Positions 42,901 through 51,605 of a stretch of 64,000 nucleotides of DNA are shown here, in pieces. The stretch spans positions 1,550,001-1,614,000 of the forward strand of contig NC_019902.2 of NCBI RefSeq assembly GCF_000321415.2, given 5' to 3'. This DNA comes from Thioalkalivibrio nitratireducens DSM 14787 (lineage in GTDB: Bacteria > Pseudomonadota > Gammaproteobacteria > Ectothiorhodospirales > Ectothiorhodospiraceae). The position numbers were made by a program, and so were the translations under genes. The notes beneath the pieces are model-generated. The model was not told where the DNA came from and ran no database searches. It saw only the letters and a list, made by a program, of their open reading frames with translations. Each line of letters opens with the position of its first letter. Position 1 is the stretch's first letter.

Positions 42901-43152
42901 CGATCATGCCGATCCGCGCCATCACCCCTGGACACAGTGGTCCGTGTGGCTTCCGTGGCTGCATTGTCACGCTGCCGGCCGCGCGCCCCGATGGGTGCTG
43001 CAGGGCAGGGCGCGGCCGGCCGCGGGTGGCGTGGTTGCCGGCGCCGAATGCCGCCGCGGGCCCGCGGGCAACGGTCCGCCTTTCCACCAGCGGCCGGTAA
43101 TGGCCGCCGATTCGTGGTACACCTGTGACCTGGACAGGAGAACGCAGTCGCG

Positions 43153-43821
43153 ATGAAACCATTCTCTGACAAGCCCGTGCTCTATTACGTGCACGACCCG
43201 ATGTGCAGCTGGTGCTGGGCGATGGCACCGGTGCTGGGGCAACTCCTGCGACGGCTGCCCCCGGAGATCGAGGTCCGCCGCCTGCTCGGAGGGCTGGCAC
43301 CGGACACGAACGAGCCGATGCCCGAGGAACTCCGCGAGATGGTGCAGTCCTCGTGGCGCCGAATCCAGCAGCACGTACCGAACACGAAACTCAACTTCGC
43401 GTTCTGGACAGAGTGCATTCCGCGGCGCGCCACCTACGCCGCCTGCCGAGCAGTGATCGCGGCCCGGAGCCAGGGGGGTACGTGGGAGGCTCCGATGAAC
43501 ACCGCGATTCAGCGCGCGTACTACACCCAGGCGCGCAACCCGTCGGACGAGGCGACACTGATCGCACTGGCCGGAGAGATCGGCCTGGAGGTGGCGCAGT
43601 TTCGCGAAGCGCTGCAATCGGAATCGGTGCAGCAGGAACTGGAAGCCGAGATCGCGCTGGCGCGGGAAATGGACGTCGAGAGCTTCCCGGCCCTGGTGTT
43701 TCAGGACGCGCGCGGGTATCGGCCCATCCCGATCGATTACCGGGATCCGGAGCCGATGCTGCAGGCGATCGCTACTGCCATGCGGAAGGCTGAGGCCCAG
43801 GCCGGAGCCCGCGCAACCTGA
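43153..43821 (+). CDS. DsbA-family thioredoxin-fold protein, cytoplasmic
   Basis: A 222-residue protein with a thioredoxin-fold and helical insert like DsbA/FrnE. The redox motif is Cys18-Ser-Trp-Cys21 in MCSWCWAMAP. The cis-Pro loop is ESFPALVF (about 178-185). There is no signal peptide, so it acts in the cytoplasm. Substrate unknown. GGACAGGAG precedes the ATG at 43153. It is followed nine bases later by the DUF2459-like lipoprotein gene. Confidence 0.85.
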   Translation: MKPFSDKPVLYYVHDPMCSWCWAMAPVLGQLLRRLPPEIEVRRLLGGLAPDTNEPMPEELREMVQSSWRRIQQHVPNTKLNFAFWTECIPRRATYAACRAVIAARSQGGTWEAPMNTAIQRAYYTQARNPSDEATLIALAGEIGLEVAQFREALQSESVQQELEAEIALAREMDVESFPALVFQDARGYRPIPIDYRDPEPMLQAIATAMRKAEAQAGARAT

Positions 43822-43830
43822 GGACGATCG

Positions 43831-44490
43831 ATGAACCTGTGGCTGCGAGCGCCGAATGCCGGGTCCGATGCCAGAAGAGCGGCGGTGTCCAGGCCACGCC
43901 GAATTCTCGAAGTCACCTTAATTATATCGGTCATCATTCTGATACAAGGCTGTGCTGCAACACCCGTTACGCCGCCAAAGGACGTGGTCGATCCCCGTGC
44001 GGTGTTCCTTCTGGACCACGGCCGGCATACCAGCCTGGTGGTGGCCACGCCGGCCGGCTCGATGGTTCGTTATGCGTACGGGGACTGGCGGTTCTATGCC
44101 GATCAGGACATGACACTCGGATCGGCGCTGGCGGCACTGTTCCTCAGGACACCGGCGACGCTGGCACGCCGGGAGTTGCGGGGACCGCCGGAGGCACCAG
44201 CGTTGCTGGCGCAGATGCGGGTGGGCGTCCAGGCGGTGTACCCGCTGGTGGTCTCCGGTGCCGATGCCGACCGCTTCCGCGATGAACTCGATACGCTGCA
44301 TGCGCGCGAACCTGAACGGCACCAGTACGTGGCGGTGTACGATCTCGTGTTCGCGCCGCACCCGGAGCCGTACACCTGGCGGAACAACTCGAACACCCGG
44401 GTGGCCCGGTGGCTGCGCGCGCTCGGGGCGGAGGTGCGCGGGCCGGCTCTGCTGTCGCGCTGGAAACTGCTCGAGCCGCTGGCGCAGTAA
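43831..44490 (+). CDS. DUF2459-like lipoprotein
   Basis: A 219-residue protein with a long basic N-terminus, a hydrophobic segment and a lipobox-like IQGC (Cys about 41). The mature part has HGRHTSLVV, YGDWRFYAD and NNSNTRVARWLRALG, which resemble the permuted papain-like DUF2459 family. The signal segment (43915-43955) is markedly AT-rich compared with the rest. Function unknown. A hairpin follows directly after the stop codon. Confidence 0.72.
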   Translation: MNLWLRAPNAGSDARRAAVSRPRRILEVTLIISVIILIQGCAATPVTPPKDVVDPRAVFLLDHGRHTSLVVATPAGSMVRYAYGDWRFYADQDMTLGSALAALFLRTPATLARRELRGPPEAPALLAQMRVGVQAVYPLVVSGADADRFRDELDTLHAREPERHQYVAVYDLVFAPHPEPYTWRNNSNTRVARWLRALGAEVRGPALLSRWKLLEPLAQ

Positions 44491-44499
44491 CGCATGGCC

Positions 44500-44515
44500 A
44501 GGCGCTGATGCGCCT
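44500..44515 (+). terminator. Hairpin after the DUF2459-like gene
   Basis: AGGCGC-TGAT-GCGCCT, a perfect six-base stem with a tetraloop, begins ten bases after the stop codon; a second one, CGCCTC-GAA-GAGGCG, is at 44532-44546. Neither has a clear T-run. Confidence 0.45.
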
Positions 44516-44780
44516 GTATCGACGCACCAACCGCCTCGAAGAGGCGCTCGTCCCGTCCGTCGAATCGCCCACACGCCGCGCCGTGGGGTCCAATGCCGAT
44601 ACCGATGGCACGCATGGCTTCAACCGCACAGGTGCATGTATCGGTGGCATGCACCCGATGCATCGCGGTGGAACGCACTCGAGCGCCGAACCGACGAGAG
44701 CACACGCGATATTCCGCCGGGAGATACTGAACGCGGCCATGGGAAGCGCTCGAAGGTCGGCCCCCGGCGTCCCGGAAATC
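44516..44780. other. Non-coding approach to the dif site
   Basis: No gene is supported on either strand. The translation of open frames is Ser/Arg/His-rich. The region contains only the second hairpin at 44532-44546 and leads into the dif site. Confidence 0.4.
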
Positions 44781-44808
44781 ACTTCGCATAATGTATATTA
44801 TGTTAAAT
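44781..44808 (+). other. dif: dif site (XerC/XerD chromosome-dimer resolution site)
   Basis: Left arm ACTTCGCATAA (XerC), six-base centre TGTATA, right arm TTATGTTAAAT (XerD). Centre and right arm are identical to E. coli dif as I know it, and the left arm differs only in its outer four bases, where E. coli and Pseudomonas also differ from each other. In bacteria with one circular chromosome, dif lies opposite the origin; XerCD, activated by FtsK, recombine two copies there to resolve dimers. The position between + genes on the left and - genes on the right, and the reversal of GGGNAGGG octamers, support a working terminus. Confidence 0.93.
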
Positions 44809-44811
44809 CTG

Positions 44812-44860
44812 GATTATCACGAAACCTCCTCTTCCAGCTTGCGGAGCTTCCGTGATAATC
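44812..44860. repeat. Inverted repeat next to dif
   Basis: Ten-base perfect arms GATTATCACG (44812-44821) and CGTGATAATC (44851-44860) flank a 29-base centre. It begins three bases after dif and is AT-rich like dif. It could form a stem-loop or bind a dimeric protein; it also lies beyond the 3' end of the minus-strand mtnP gene, so a transcription-stop role is possible. Not a known part of dif. Confidence 0.6.
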
Positions 44861-44907
44861 AGGTGTCGAATGGGGTGGCCTCCTCTGGCGGCAGGTATCG
44901 GACCCGT

Positions 44908-45657
44908 TCAGAGCTGGCCGATCACCTCGGGGAGCAGCTGCTTGACTCGCGCCATCCCGATTTCGAGGTTGCGCGCGATGTCATCCATCGTGATCAGGCC
45001 TTTCGAACGGCCCGCAGCCCAGTTTGCGACCACCGCGCAACATGCATAGCGCAGCTCCAGTTCCCGCGCCAGGGCCGTCTCCGGCATACCGGTCATGCCC
45101 ACCAGGTCGCAGCCGTCGCGTTCCAGGCGGTCGATCTCGGCGGCGGTCTCAAGGCGGGGCCCCTGGGTCGCCGCGTACGTGCCCTGCTCCACCGCCCCGA
45201 GGCCGAGCTCCCGCGACGCCGCAATCAGGGTCTCACGGAGCTCCTGGCTGTAGGGGTACGTCATGTCGACATGGGTCACGCCCTCCATCCCGTCACCCTC
45301 GAAAAAAGTGTGAAAGCGCGACCATGTGTAGTCGATGATCTGGTCGGGCATCGCGATCACACCGGGTGCCATCTCCACGGTAATGCCGCCAACCGCGGCG
45401 ATCGCGAGCACGGTTTCCACGCCGGCATTCCGGAGCGCCCAGAGGTTGGCCCGGTAATTCACCTGGTGTGGCGGAATCGTGTGCTGAGCCCCGTGACGAG
45501 GCAGGAAGATCACCTCGTGACCGTGGTACTGGCCGTAGGTCAGTGGCCCGGAAGGCTCACCGTAGGGGGTGTGCATCACCTCGCGGCGGGTGATTTCGAG
45601 ATCCCTGAGCCGGGTTAGCCCCGTGCCGCCGATGATCGCCAGACGTGCGTCGCTCAT
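44908..45657 (-). CDS. mtnP: S-methyl-5'-thioinosine phosphorylase
   Basis: Purine nucleoside phosphorylase family enzyme that cleaves methylthioinosine (or methylthioadenosine) with phosphate. The 249-residue protein has IIGGTGL (6-12), FLPRHGAQHTIPPHQVNYRANLWAL, and GMTGMPETALARELEL with Glu and Met of the ribose site. The base-recognition segment reads ANWAAG, as in the P. aeruginosa enzyme that prefers 6-oxopurines, in place of the aspartates of adenosine-type enzymes. Neighbouring hpt would reuse the hypoxanthine released. GAGAGGAAAG precedes the ATG. Confidence 0.9.
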   Translation of the reverse strand: MSDARLAIIGGTGLTRLRDLEITRREVMHTPYGEPSGPLTYGQYHGHEVIFLPRHGAQHTIPPHQVNYRANLWALRNAGVETVLAIAAVGGITVEMAPGVIAMPDQIIDYTWSRFHTFFEGDGMEGVTHVDMTYPYSQELRETLIAASRELGLGAVEQGTYAATQGPRLETAAEIDRLERDGCDLVGMTGMPETALARELELRYACCAVVANWAAGRSKGLITMDDIARNLEIGMARVKQLLPEVIGQL

Positions 45658-45824
45658 GCGCTTTCCTCTCGGGGCGTGCGCCCCGGCCTATGGAACGATG
45701 ATGCCCGGGTTGCGCCGCCGTCGGCCGGGACCGGGGGTGGTGACCGGCGGGCCTGCCGTACGCTGCCCGGCATCAGGCGCGGGGCATCGCAACGATCGGC
45801 GACGACGCTGCCTCCTTCGGGTAC

Positions 45825-46409
45825 TCAGGCTCCCCGCACCGCGAACACCCCGGGTGCATTGCGCAGGTAGTCATGGTAGTCCATGCCGTAGCCGAACAGG
45901 TATCGGTTCGGTGCCTGCAATGCCGCATGGTCTGCGATGATGTGCGGATCCCGTTTCGGGTTCGCCTTGTCGACCAGCACGACGCTGACGACCTGCTCGG
46001 CCCCTTCGTTCAGGCAATGCCTCCGGATCTCGTCGAGCGTGACACCTTCGTCCAGGATGTCATCGACCAACACGACCGTGCGACCGGATATCGGTGTCTG
46101 CGGTTGTGCCAGCCAGTGGAGCTGCGGCCCGCCGCGGGTCTTGCCCCGGTACCGGGTCGCGTGCAGGTAGTCGAGGTGCATCGGGAACGACCAGCGGGAA
46201 AGCAGGCCGCCCAGCAGCACCACGCAGCCGGTCATCACGCCGAGGACCAGCGGATTGCGCTCGGAAAGCACCTCGGCCGTGCTGGCAGCCAGGCGGTCGA
46301 TCGCGGTCTCCACCGCGTCGCGGCTGTGCAGGCAGTCGGCCTCGCGCAGGACGCGCCTGGCTTCGTCCGGAGAAATCAACGGAGTCTTCGTTCCCCCGGC
46401 CCCTCGCAC
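45825..46409 (-). CDS. hpt: Hypoxanthine(-guanine) phosphoribosyltransferase
   Basis: Converts hypoxanthine or guanine with PRPP to IMP/GMP. The 194-residue protein has the PRPP loop VVLVDDILDEGVTL near 112-125 and the base-binding DKANPKRDPHII and YLFGYGMDYHDYLRN near the C-terminus. The start is uncertain: GTG at 46409 is the longest option. With mtnP 167 bases downstream it forms a purine-salvage pair. Confidence 0.92.
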   Translation of the reverse strand: MRGAGGTKTPLISPDEARRVLREADCLHSRDAVETAIDRLAASTAEVLSERNPLVLGVMTGCVVLLGGLLSRWSFPMHLDYLHATRYRGKTRGGPQLHWLAQPQTPISGRTVVLVDDILDEGVTLDEIRRHCLNEGAEQVVSVVLVDKANPKRDPHIIADHAALQAPNRYLFGYGMDYHDYLRNAPGVFAVRGA

Positions 46410-46428
46410 GCGGCCGGGGGGTTGGGAT

Positions 46429-46797
46429 TCAGTAGGTGAAGGTGACGGTGTCGTCGTCCATCGCCTCGGAGATCACGTAGGCCCCGCCCACGGTCTCCTC
46501 GATCTCCGGGATCAGGTCGTCACCCCAGAGGTCCAGCGTCGGGGTGCAGACCTTGAAGGTGACGCCGGCCTCTGCGGCATCCTTGATGAAGTCGTACACC
46601 GACTTCGAGCTGCCCTCCTGCACGTACAGGTTCTCGGCGACGCCCTTTTTCGCGAGTTCGCCGGCGCGGCCGGTCAACACGACCTCGACCTCGTATTCCA
46701 TGGCCGCGGCGACGGTAGCCTGGAAGAACGGGGCACCGAGCTCCGAACCGTTGCGGGGATCGGTGTTGACCATCACGATGAGCAGTTTGTCGGCCAT
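46429..46797 (-). CDS. DsrE/DsrF-like family protein
   Basis: A 122-residue protein of the DsrE-like fold: KLLIVMVNTDPRNG at the N-terminus, a middle AMEYEVEVVLTGRAGELAKKG, and FKVCTPTLDLWG with Cys84 in the position where DsrE/TusD-like proteins carry the sulfur-accepting cysteine. Possible sulfur-relay or binding role; members outside the dsr operon are often uncharacterised. CTGGAGAG precedes the ATG and a TACAAT -10 lies upstream, so it can be expressed alone or with hpt (19 bases downstream). Confidence 0.82.
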   Translation of the reverse strand: MADKLLIVMVNTDPRNGSELGAPFFQATVAAAMEYEVEVVLTGRAGELAKKGVAENLYVQEGSSKSVYDFIKDAAEAGVTFKVCTPTLDLWGDDLIPEIEETVGGAYVISEAMDDDTVTFTY

Positions 46798-46824
46798 GAA
46801 GACTCTCCAGAAGTGAAGGTAGGC

Positions 46825-46830
46825 ATTGTA
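46825..46830 (-). promoter_or_regulatory. -10-like TACAAT upstream of the DsrE-like gene
   Basis: Read on the minus strand, TACAAT lies 27 bases before the start codon, with CTGGAGAG as ribosome site in between. No good -35. Confidence 0.45.
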
Positions 46831-47181
46831 CGGGAAGACACCCTCGCAGGGTGCACCCGGCGCGCCAAGGGTTGCACGATTGTAATGCGTCCACCGCGCA
46901 CCGGTTCTGGAACCCGTACCGGGCTTGCGGCAACCGGCGGCAGTTTCGACTCTGGCAGCCTTCGGCGCTGCGGGTATTGATGGAAATCATGTTCCCGACC
47001 GGTGCGGTGTTCCCGGCTCCAGAAGGGCACCAGCACTGCTGCAAATCGGCACGCCGGGGCCGACACGCCGCTTGTGCGAGACCCACCGGCCCCCAGAACC
47101 CCCAAGGTTCTGCCGCCAGACACAACCATCACGCGGGGCAGTACCGCCCGCGGCGCACCGGAGACGTACCAAACCCGCGCT
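46831..47181. other. 350-base gap between copA and the DsrE-like gene
   Basis: No gene supported. Open frames give Arg/Pro-rich shadows on both strands. The region may contain the copA 3' untranslated part and the DsrE-like promoter. Confidence 0.4.
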
Positions 47182-49662
47182 TCACGCCGGTGTGGGTGGC
47201 CGGAAGCGCTTCAGGCGCAGCGCATTGGTCACCACGCTGACACTCGAGAAGGCCATCGCCAGCGCCGCGAACATCGGCGACAGCAGCAGGCCGATGAACG
47301 GGTATAGGATCCCGGCCGCGACCGGCAGCAGGGTCGTGTTGTAGACGAAAGCCCAGAACAGGTTCTGCCGGATGTTGCGCAGCGTCGCCCGCGACAGCGC
47401 GATCGCGTTTGCGATCCCGAGCAGGTTGTCCGACATCAGCACAACGTCGGCCGACTCCATCGCCACGTCGGTGCCCGAACCGATCGCGATTCCGACCTCC
47501 GCCTGTGCCAGCGCAGGCGCATCGTTGATCCCGTCGCCGACGAATGCGACCCGTCGCCCACCCTGCTGCAGCTCCTGCAGCGCTTGCACCTTGCCGTCCG
47601 GCAGAACCTCGGCCACCACCCGGTCGATGTCGAGCTCGCGGGCGATCGCGTCGGCGGTGCCCCGGTGGTCGCCGGTGATCATGACCACCTCAAGGCCCTG
47701 TGCGTGCAGGCGCGCGACCGCGCTGCGCGCGCTCGCTTTCAGCGGGTCGGCGACTGCGAGCACGGCCGCGGCGTGTCCGTCAACGGCGACGAACAGGGGG
47801 GTTGCCGCACTCGCGGTGATCCGGGGGAGCGCGTCGGCAAGGCGCCGGGTATCGATGCCCTCCCCGGCCAGCAGGCGCGCCGAGCCGACCAGCACCGGGT
47901 GTCCTTCGACCTCGGCGCGGGCACCCTGCCCGACCTCTGCCGCGAACCCCTGCGCCGCAGCTGCCCGCAGACCCCGGTGTTCGGCCGCGCGCACGATCGC
48001 CCGCGCGATCGGGTGTTCGGAATGGGTCTCCACCGCGGCGGCAAGGCGCAGGATTTCGTCCGCGTCGAAACCGTCGGCGGTCTCGATGCCCATCAGCTCC
48101 GGCCGCCCCTCGGTCAGCGTGCCGGTTTTGTCCAGCGCGATCACTTCGACCGCTCGCAACGCCTGCAGTGCATCACCGCCGCGGAACAGCACGCCGATCT
48201 CCGCCCCCTTGCCGGTGCCGACCATGATCGACGTCGGTGTGGCGAGGCCCATCGCACAGGGGCAGGCGATGATCAGCACCGCCACTGCGTTCACCAGCGC
48301 GAGCGTCAGCGCCGGTGCCGGTCCGAACACGAGCCAGACTCCGAAGGTCAGCACGGCGATCGCGATCACCGCCGGCACGAAATAGCGCGTGACCCGGTCG
48401 ACCAGCGCCTGGATCGGCAGCTTGGATCCCTGGGCGGCCTCGACCATGCGGATGATCTGCGCCAGCACGGTATCGCTGCCGACGCGCGTGGCGGTGAACG
48501 TCAGGCTTCCCTGCCCGTTCACCGTGCCGCCAACGACCGGCGCCCCGGATTCCTTCAGCACCGGCAGCGGTTCTCCGGTGATCATCGATTCATCGACCCA
48601 GGAACTGCCCTCGACGACCTCCCCGTCGACCGGCAGCCGTTCTCCCGGGCGGACCAGCACCCGATCACCCGGCCGCAGCTGCGCCACGTCGATCTCCACG
48701 ATTTCGCCGGCACGGTGCACGCGCGCGGTGCGCGGACGCAGGCCCGCCAGCCTGCGGATCGCCTCGGAGGTCGCGCCCCGGGCCCTGGCCTCGAGGAATC
48801 GCCCGAGCAGCACCAGGGTGATGATCACCGCCGAGGCCTCGTAGTACACGTGCACCGTCCCCTCGGGAAGCCACCCCGGCAGGAAGGTCGCGACCACCGA
48901 GTACCCGTAGGCGGCCGAGGTTCCGAGCATCACCAGCGAGTTCATGTCGGGTGCAGCCTGGATCAGCGCCGGCCAGCCCTTGCGATAGAAACGCAGGCCC
49001 GGACCAAACTGCACCCCGGAGGCCAACACGAAGAACAGCAGGTACACGTTCCCGGTGCCCAGGGCATCGTGCACCGCATGCTGCAGTGCAGGAATCAGGT
49101 GCCCACCCATGTCGATCACGAAGATCGGCAGCGTCAGTGCTGCCGCCAGCGTCAGGCTGCGCTTCAGCGAGCGGTGTTCCGCGGCCCGCGCGGAGCGCTC
49201 CCGGTCGACCGGGTCCGGACCCGCCTCCGGCAGGCTGGCGTCGTAGCCGGCCGCGTCCACCGCTGCAAGCAGGTCGGCCGGAGCCACGAGGGCCGGCAGA
49301 TACCGTACCCGGGCGGTCTCCGCGGCGAGATTCACGTCCGCCTCGAGCACTCCCGGCAGCGCGCGCAACGCGTCCTCGACCCGCCCGACGCACGACGCGC
49401 AGCTCATGCCGCCCACCACGAGGCGGATCTCTTCGCTCCCGGGGTCGTAGCCGGCGGCAGCGACGGCCGCAACGACCGCCTGCGGGCTGGCGGTGCCGAG
49501 ATCGACGCTTGCCTGTCCGGTGGCCAGGTTGACGCTGGCACCCTGTACCCCGGGAACGGCACGAATCGCATCCTCGACCCGCGCCACACAGGACGCACAA
49601 CTCATCCCGCCGACCGGGAGTTCCAGTCGGACCGGGGGGTGATCGGCGGAGCGGCGGCCCAT
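47182..49662 (-). CDS. copA: Copper-exporting P-type ATPase with two HMA domains
   Basis: An 826-residue Cu(I) exporter of the inner membrane. Two N-terminal heavy-metal domains have GMSCASC with Cys22/Cys25 and Cys88/Cys91. Then eight membrane helices, ion site Cys467-Pro-Cys469, phosphorylation Asp511 ([13 protein letters not shown]), and [22 protein letters not shown]. It differs from the truncated ATPase at the left edge in the last helices and around CPC ([14 protein letters not shown] against CPCALGLATPTALM), so the two are paralogues, not a recent duplication. ATG at 49662. No MerR/CueR-type operator was found upstream. Confidence 0.96.
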   Translation of the reverse strand: MGRRSADHPPVRLELPVGGMSCASCVARVEDAIRAVPGVQGASVNLATGQASVDLGTASPQAVVAAVAAAGYDPGSEEIRLVVGGMSCASCVGRVEDALRALPGVLEADVNLAAETARVRYLPALVAPADLLAAVDAAGYDASLPEAGPDPVDRERSARAAEHRSLKRSLTLAAALTLPIFVIDMGGHLIPALQHAVHDALGTGNVYLLFFVLASGVQFGPGLRFYRKGWPALIQAAPDMNSLVMLGTSAAYGYSVVATFLPGWLPEGTVHVYYEASAVIITLVLLGRFLEARARGATSEAIRRLAGLRPRTARVHRAGEIVEIDVAQLRPGDRVLVRPGERLPVDGEVVEGSSWVDESMITGEPLPVLKESGAPVVGGTVNGQGSLTFTATRVGSDTVLAQIIRMVEAAQGSKLPIQALVDRVTRYFVPAVIAIAVLTFGVWLVFGPAPALTLALVNAVAVLIIACPCAMGLATPTSIMVGTGKGAEIGVLFRGGDALQALRAVEVIALDKTGTLTEGRPELMGIETADGFDADEILRLAAAVETHSEHPIARAIVRAAEHRGLRAAAAQGFAAEVGQGARAEVEGHPVLVGSARLLAGEGIDTRRLADALPRITASAATPLFVAVDGHAAAVLAVADPLKASARSAVARLHAQGLEVVMITGDHRGTADAIARELDIDRVVAEVLPDGKVQALQELQQGGRRVAFVGDGINDAPALAQAEVGIAIGSGTDVAMESADVVLMSDNLLGIANAIALSRATLRNIRQNLFWAFVYNTTLLPVAAGILYPFIGLLLSPMFAALAMAFSSVSVVTNALRLKRFRPPTPA

Positions 49663-49812
49663 GTCTCAGCGCCGCTCCCGGCATCCCGCGCCTGGTCGGG
49701 TCTTCACTGCGCAGCCTCCGGATCGGGTCGTAGCCTTTTTGGAACCGAGACGGACAGCGTCCGCCCCCGCTTCCGTCCGTAGACCACCTCCGGGGGGGCC
49801 GGCGCCCGGCGG

Positions 49813-50847
49813 TCAGGTGATGTAGGTGGGTTCGTGGTCGCCCAGTGCCAGCAACCGGGACTGTGCGGCCTCCATACGCGCGCGGTCCTCCGCCGCCGGG
49901 CGGGCACGCATGGCCTCGAGCCGGCGCTGCGTGTCGGGGTTCGGATCGCGTCCTTCCAACGTCTGCAGGATCTCGTCCGCCGCGGCGAAATCGTTGCAGA
50001 TCACGACCATGTCGCAGCCGGCGTACAGTGCCGCATGCGCCCGGTCGGCAGGCGAACCTGCGGCCCGGGCGCCGGCCATGCCCAGATCGTCGCTGAACAG
50101 CGCGCCGTCGAAGCCCCAGCGCATTCTCAGCAGGTCGTGCAGCCAGATCCCCGAGAAACCCGCGGGATTCGAATCCACGTCGGGATAGATGACATGCGCC
50201 GGCATGATGCCGCCCAGGCGCGGCAACAACGGGAGAAAGGCCGCGATGTCGTCGGCCTCGATTTCCGCGAACGGGCGCGGGTCCACCGGCACTTCCTCGT
50301 GCGAGTCCGCCGCGACGCCGCCGTGTCCCGGAAAATGCTTGCCGACCCCGGACATTCCGGCCTCGTCAAGTCCGTCCAGCAGATAGCCGCCGAGCCGGGC
50401 GATCACGTCCGCCCGATCATGAAAGGCGCGGTCTCCGATCACCTCGCTGATGCCAGCGTCGCGGTCGAGCACGGGGGTGAAGCTGAAATCCAGGCCCACT
50501 GCCTTCAGTTCCTGGGCAAGAAGCCATCCAGCATCCCGTGCCAGTTCCTGACCCCGGGGTGGATCGTAGGAGAACACGTCGCCGATGCGGCGCATCGGCG
50601 GCAGTTCGGTGAACCCCGTGCGAAAGCGCTGCACCCGCCCGCCCTCGTGATCCACCGCCAGCAGCAGTTCCGGCCGCCGCAGGGAGCGGATCGCACCGAT
50701 CAGTGCCCGGAGTTGTTCGGGGTCCTCGTAATTCCGGGTGAACAGGATGACGGCGCCCGTCGCTGGGTGCAGCAGGCGCTCGCGGTCTTCCGGGGTCAGT
50801 TCCAGACCCGTTATACCCAGCATCACCGGGCCCAGGAATTCGCTCAT
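49813..50847 (-). CDS. nagZ: Beta-N-acetylhexosaminidase NagZ
   Basis: Cytoplasmic enzyme that removes GlcNAc from anhydromuropeptides in peptidoglycan recycling. The 344-residue GH3 protein has KHFPGHGGV (Lys170-His175) with the flexible acid/base His, and nucleophile Asp253 in FSDDLGM. AVDHEGGRVQRFR is the sugar-binding segment. The frame is open to 50868, but ATG at 50847 gives the family N-terminus. Confidence 0.95.
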   Translation of the reverse strand: MSEFLGPVMLGITGLELTPEDRERLLHPATGAVILFTRNYEDPEQLRALIGAIRSLRRPELLLAVDHEGGRVQRFRTGFTELPPMRRIGDVFSYDPPRGQELARDAGWLLAQELKAVGLDFSFTPVLDRDAGISEVIGDRAFHDRADVIARLGGYLLDGLDEAGMSGVGKHFPGHGGVAADSHEEVPVDPRPFAEIEADDIAAFLPLLPRLGGIMPAHVIYPDVDSNPAGFSGIWLHDLLRMRWGFDGALFSDDLGMAGARAAGSPADRAHAALYAGCDMVVICNDFAAADEILQTLEGRDPNPDTQRRLEAMRARPAAEDRARMEAAQSRLLALGDHEPTYIT

Positions 50848-50935
50848 GGCTTCATACCGGGTTCGCACACGACAGAGTATCCAGTCTAGCGGGTTTTGCG
50901 CCGGCGGGCGCCCTCGCGGAACCGGATCACCGCCA

Positions 50936-51421
50936 TCAGCCGCCGCCAGTCAGGTGTTCCACCGTGCGCAGGCCGGGCCCGCGGAGCGCATAGGCCTTGC
51001 CAAAACCGAGCACCAGTTCCCCGGACAGCGCGTGCAGTTGAAACGCCTGGAAGTCCGGCAGCCCCTCGAGCAGGTTCAGGATACCGCCGAACCGTGCCTC
51101 GAGCGCCGCGAACGCGCCGGCCCGTATCCTGGCACCGGTCAGGCGTTCCGGCCGGCAGCGCAGCAGCATGCGTCTGCGCGCGTAGATCTGGCGGCAGTCC
51201 GCGGCATCCTCCAGCAGCAGGCAGGTGACCGGATGACCCGCCTCGAGCGCACGGTAATGCGCCGCCAACCGGCTCGAGACCACCACCAGGCCTTCCTCCA
51301 GCGATCCCGTAAACGGCAGGTGGCCGAGCGAAATGCCCTCGCCTGCTCCTGTCCCGATCACCAATCCGGGGACCGAGTCCAGGAGTCTTTCGGCCGCCCG
51401 GTGGATGTCGTGTTCGCTCAT
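50936..51421 (-). CDS. HugZ-like / pyridoxamine-phosphate-oxidase-fold protein
   Basis: A 161-residue protein with the FMN-binding split-barrel fold: PGLVIGTGAGEGISLGHLPF, EEGLVVVSSRLAAHYRAL, a middle VTCLLLEDAADCRQIYARRRMLLRC, and a short C-terminal FQLHALSGELVLGFGKAYAL. This pattern is that of the HugZ/HutZ haem-utilisation family, which binds or breaks down haem, rather than PdxH. It lacks the longer C-terminal part of HugZ. Function uncertain. Confidence 0.7.
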   Translation of the reverse strand: MSEHDIHRAAERLLDSVPGLVIGTGAGEGISLGHLPFTGSLEEGLVVVSSRLAAHYRALEAGHPVTCLLLEDAADCRQIYARRRMLLRCRPERLTGARIRAGAFAALEARFGGILNLLEGLPDFQAFQLHALSGELVLGFGKAYALRGPGLRTVEHLTGGG

Positions 51422-51605
51422 CGGTTCGCACCTCTGTTACCAAGACATCGGTTCGCGTCTCGGCGACCCGTAGAGCGGAAGCGCGCAGGGGCATCCGCCA
51501 ACGCTCCTACCGCCCCGGCGCCTGCGGCAACCACCGCGGCGCGGGAACGCCGGATGCCGGCCCTCGCCCTGTGAAGATCGCGCACAGCGCTCCGTTCCCA
51601 GCGCG

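Noticed and set aside
49663-49812. MerR/CueR-type operator upstream of copA
   Set aside because: No inverted repeat of the expected ACCTTCC type with a long spacer was found.
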